Of a stretch of 6,158 nucleotides of DNA, positions 5,437 to 6,158 are shown piece by piece; the stretch's first letter is position 1, and the number at the start of each line of letters is the position of its first letter. This DNA comes from Flavobacteriales bacterium (GTDB lineage: Bacteria > Bacteroidota > Bacteroidia > Flavobacteriales > BACL11): NCBI GenBank assembly GCA_018675825.1, contig JABGXK010000128.1:1-6158 (forward strand), given 5' to 3'. The notes below the pieces were generated by a model. The model was not told the origin of the DNA. It worked only from the letters and a program-made list of their open reading frames with translations, and did no database searches. The translations under genes were made by a program, and so were the position numbers.

Positions 5437-6111
5437 TCATTTATTTTCATGGGAAAACTTATAACCTAACCTCTTTGTTGTTTTAATCTTTTGATTCTTA
5501 CTCATTTCTAATAAATAGTGAACAGAAACTAATTTTATATCATTTAAATTTGGAGTGTATAAATCAAAATTTAAAGTAAAAACCATACAGACATTAATAA
5601 TTTGCTCTAATAATGATTTATTAATTTTTTGATTAGAAAAATCATTAAACAAAAAACCTAATTCCTTATCACCTTCAACAAAAAAATTTCTCTCTTTGTT
5701 AATAAAGATTCTTCCAATTAAAATTCCTTCATCATTTAAACGATTATACTTTAAAGAATCTGATAGAAAATTATAAATATTAATAACACCACAAAAACTT
5801 CTTAATTTATCATCTTTCACGTATTTTGATTTAACAACTTCATGATTAGGGGGAAAATCAAAAATATTCGAATGCATATGAAAAAGTAAAGTGTCTCCAG
5901 CAAATTTTAGTTGTGCATCAAATTCACCATTTGATGTGAATTCCAACTCTATATCATCTGCTTTATCACTTAAAAGAACTGACAGAGATTGTGCTTTTAG
6001 CTTTAGTGATTTAACCAAAATCTCAAAAGCTTCTTTGGTATTTCTATAAACTAATTGTTTAGTGGTAGATTTTTCTTTTAGTAACTTAATAATAGTACTT
6101 TCCTTTTTCAT
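5437..6111 (-). CDS. Conserved-type hypothetical protein of Bacteroidota, function unknown
   Basis: A 224-residue protein I cannot assign to a named family. It has no signal peptide, no membrane segment and no obvious nucleotide-binding or metal motif, so it is probably cytoplasmic. The first half is lysine-rich and helical (5-45), then alternates in a beta-like way (IELEFTSNGEFDAQLKFAGDTLLFHMHSN split at 54-82). The most distinctive part is FCGVINIYNFLSDSLKYNRL (106-125), followed by GILIGRIFINKERNFFVEG (129-147) and LGFLFNDFSNQKIN (151-164). From memory, near-identical phrases (IYNFLxDSLKYNRLND, RIFINKExHFFVEG) occur in uncharacterised proteins across Bacteroidota, so it is likely a real, conserved gene. 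The ATG at 6111 is the first in frame. A TTTATTTG at 6136-6129 is a one-mismatch -7 element, but its -33 partner would lie at or beyond the window edge. Confidence 0.8.
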   Translation of the reverse strand: MKKESTIIKLLKEKSTTKQLVYRNTKEAFEILVKSLKLKAQSLSVLLSDKADDIELEFTSNGEFDAQLKFAGDTLLFHMHSNIFDFPPNHEVVKSKYVKDDKLRSFCGVINIYNFLSDSLKYNRLNDEGILIGRIFINKERNFFVEGDKELGFLFNDFSNQKINKSLLEQIINVCMVFTLNFDLYTPNLNDIKLVSVHYLLEMSKNQKIKTTKRLGYKFSHENK

Positions 6112-6158
6112 AATTTAATAAGCCTTTGCAAATAAAACCATTTTATTAGATTTTTTTC

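Overview
This is an AT-rich chromosomal window that reads as a member of Bacteroidota, most likely a flavobacterium-like organism. Several signs agree. The adenylate kinase is the short 190-residue form without a zinc-finger LID. The Obg GTPase has an SKSD box in place of NKxD. There is a PafA-type threonine phosphatase. A, T-rich stretches rather than Shine-Dalgarno sequences precede the start codons. One promoter fits the Bacteroidota TTTG / TAnnTTTG pattern. No mobile element, CRISPR array or sign of gene transfer is visible, and the content is mostly housekeeping.

Left part (1-4220, plus strand): a very compact operon of hpt (5' end outside the window), adk, obg, a PAP2-family membrane phosphatase, a 48-codon membrane micro-gene and a secreted PafA-like alkaline phosphatase. 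Gaps are 3, 0 and 2 nt, followed by overlaps of 17 and 4 nt, so the genes are very probably co-transcribed and in part translationally coupled. The micro-gene (2488-2634) starts inside the PAP2 gene and ends inside the pafA start codon region. It fills what would otherwise look like an untranslated gap.

Right part (4225-6158, minus strand, convergent with the operon): in transcription order, a conserved-looking protein of unknown function, a promoter, tRNA-Glu(UUC), rpsT (ribosomal protein S20), an intrinsic terminator, and a YjjG-like HAD nucleotidase. The tRNA and rpsT appear to form one short transcription unit, from the promoter at about 5396-5426 to the terminator at 4932-4965.

Taken together, the genes combine nucleotide metabolism (Hpt base salvage, Adk energy-charge balance, YjjG-like clearance of nucleoside monophosphates), ribosome assembly and translation (Obg, S20, tRNA-Glu) and phosphate-ester hydrolysis at or beyond the inner membrane (PAP2, PafA). 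I found no convincing new multi-gene system. The most useful unlisted item is the overlapping 48-residue membrane protein. Secondary points are the terminator placed just before the nucleotidase gene, a mismatch in the tRNA acceptor stem, and a repeat-associated frame change at the end of rpsT.
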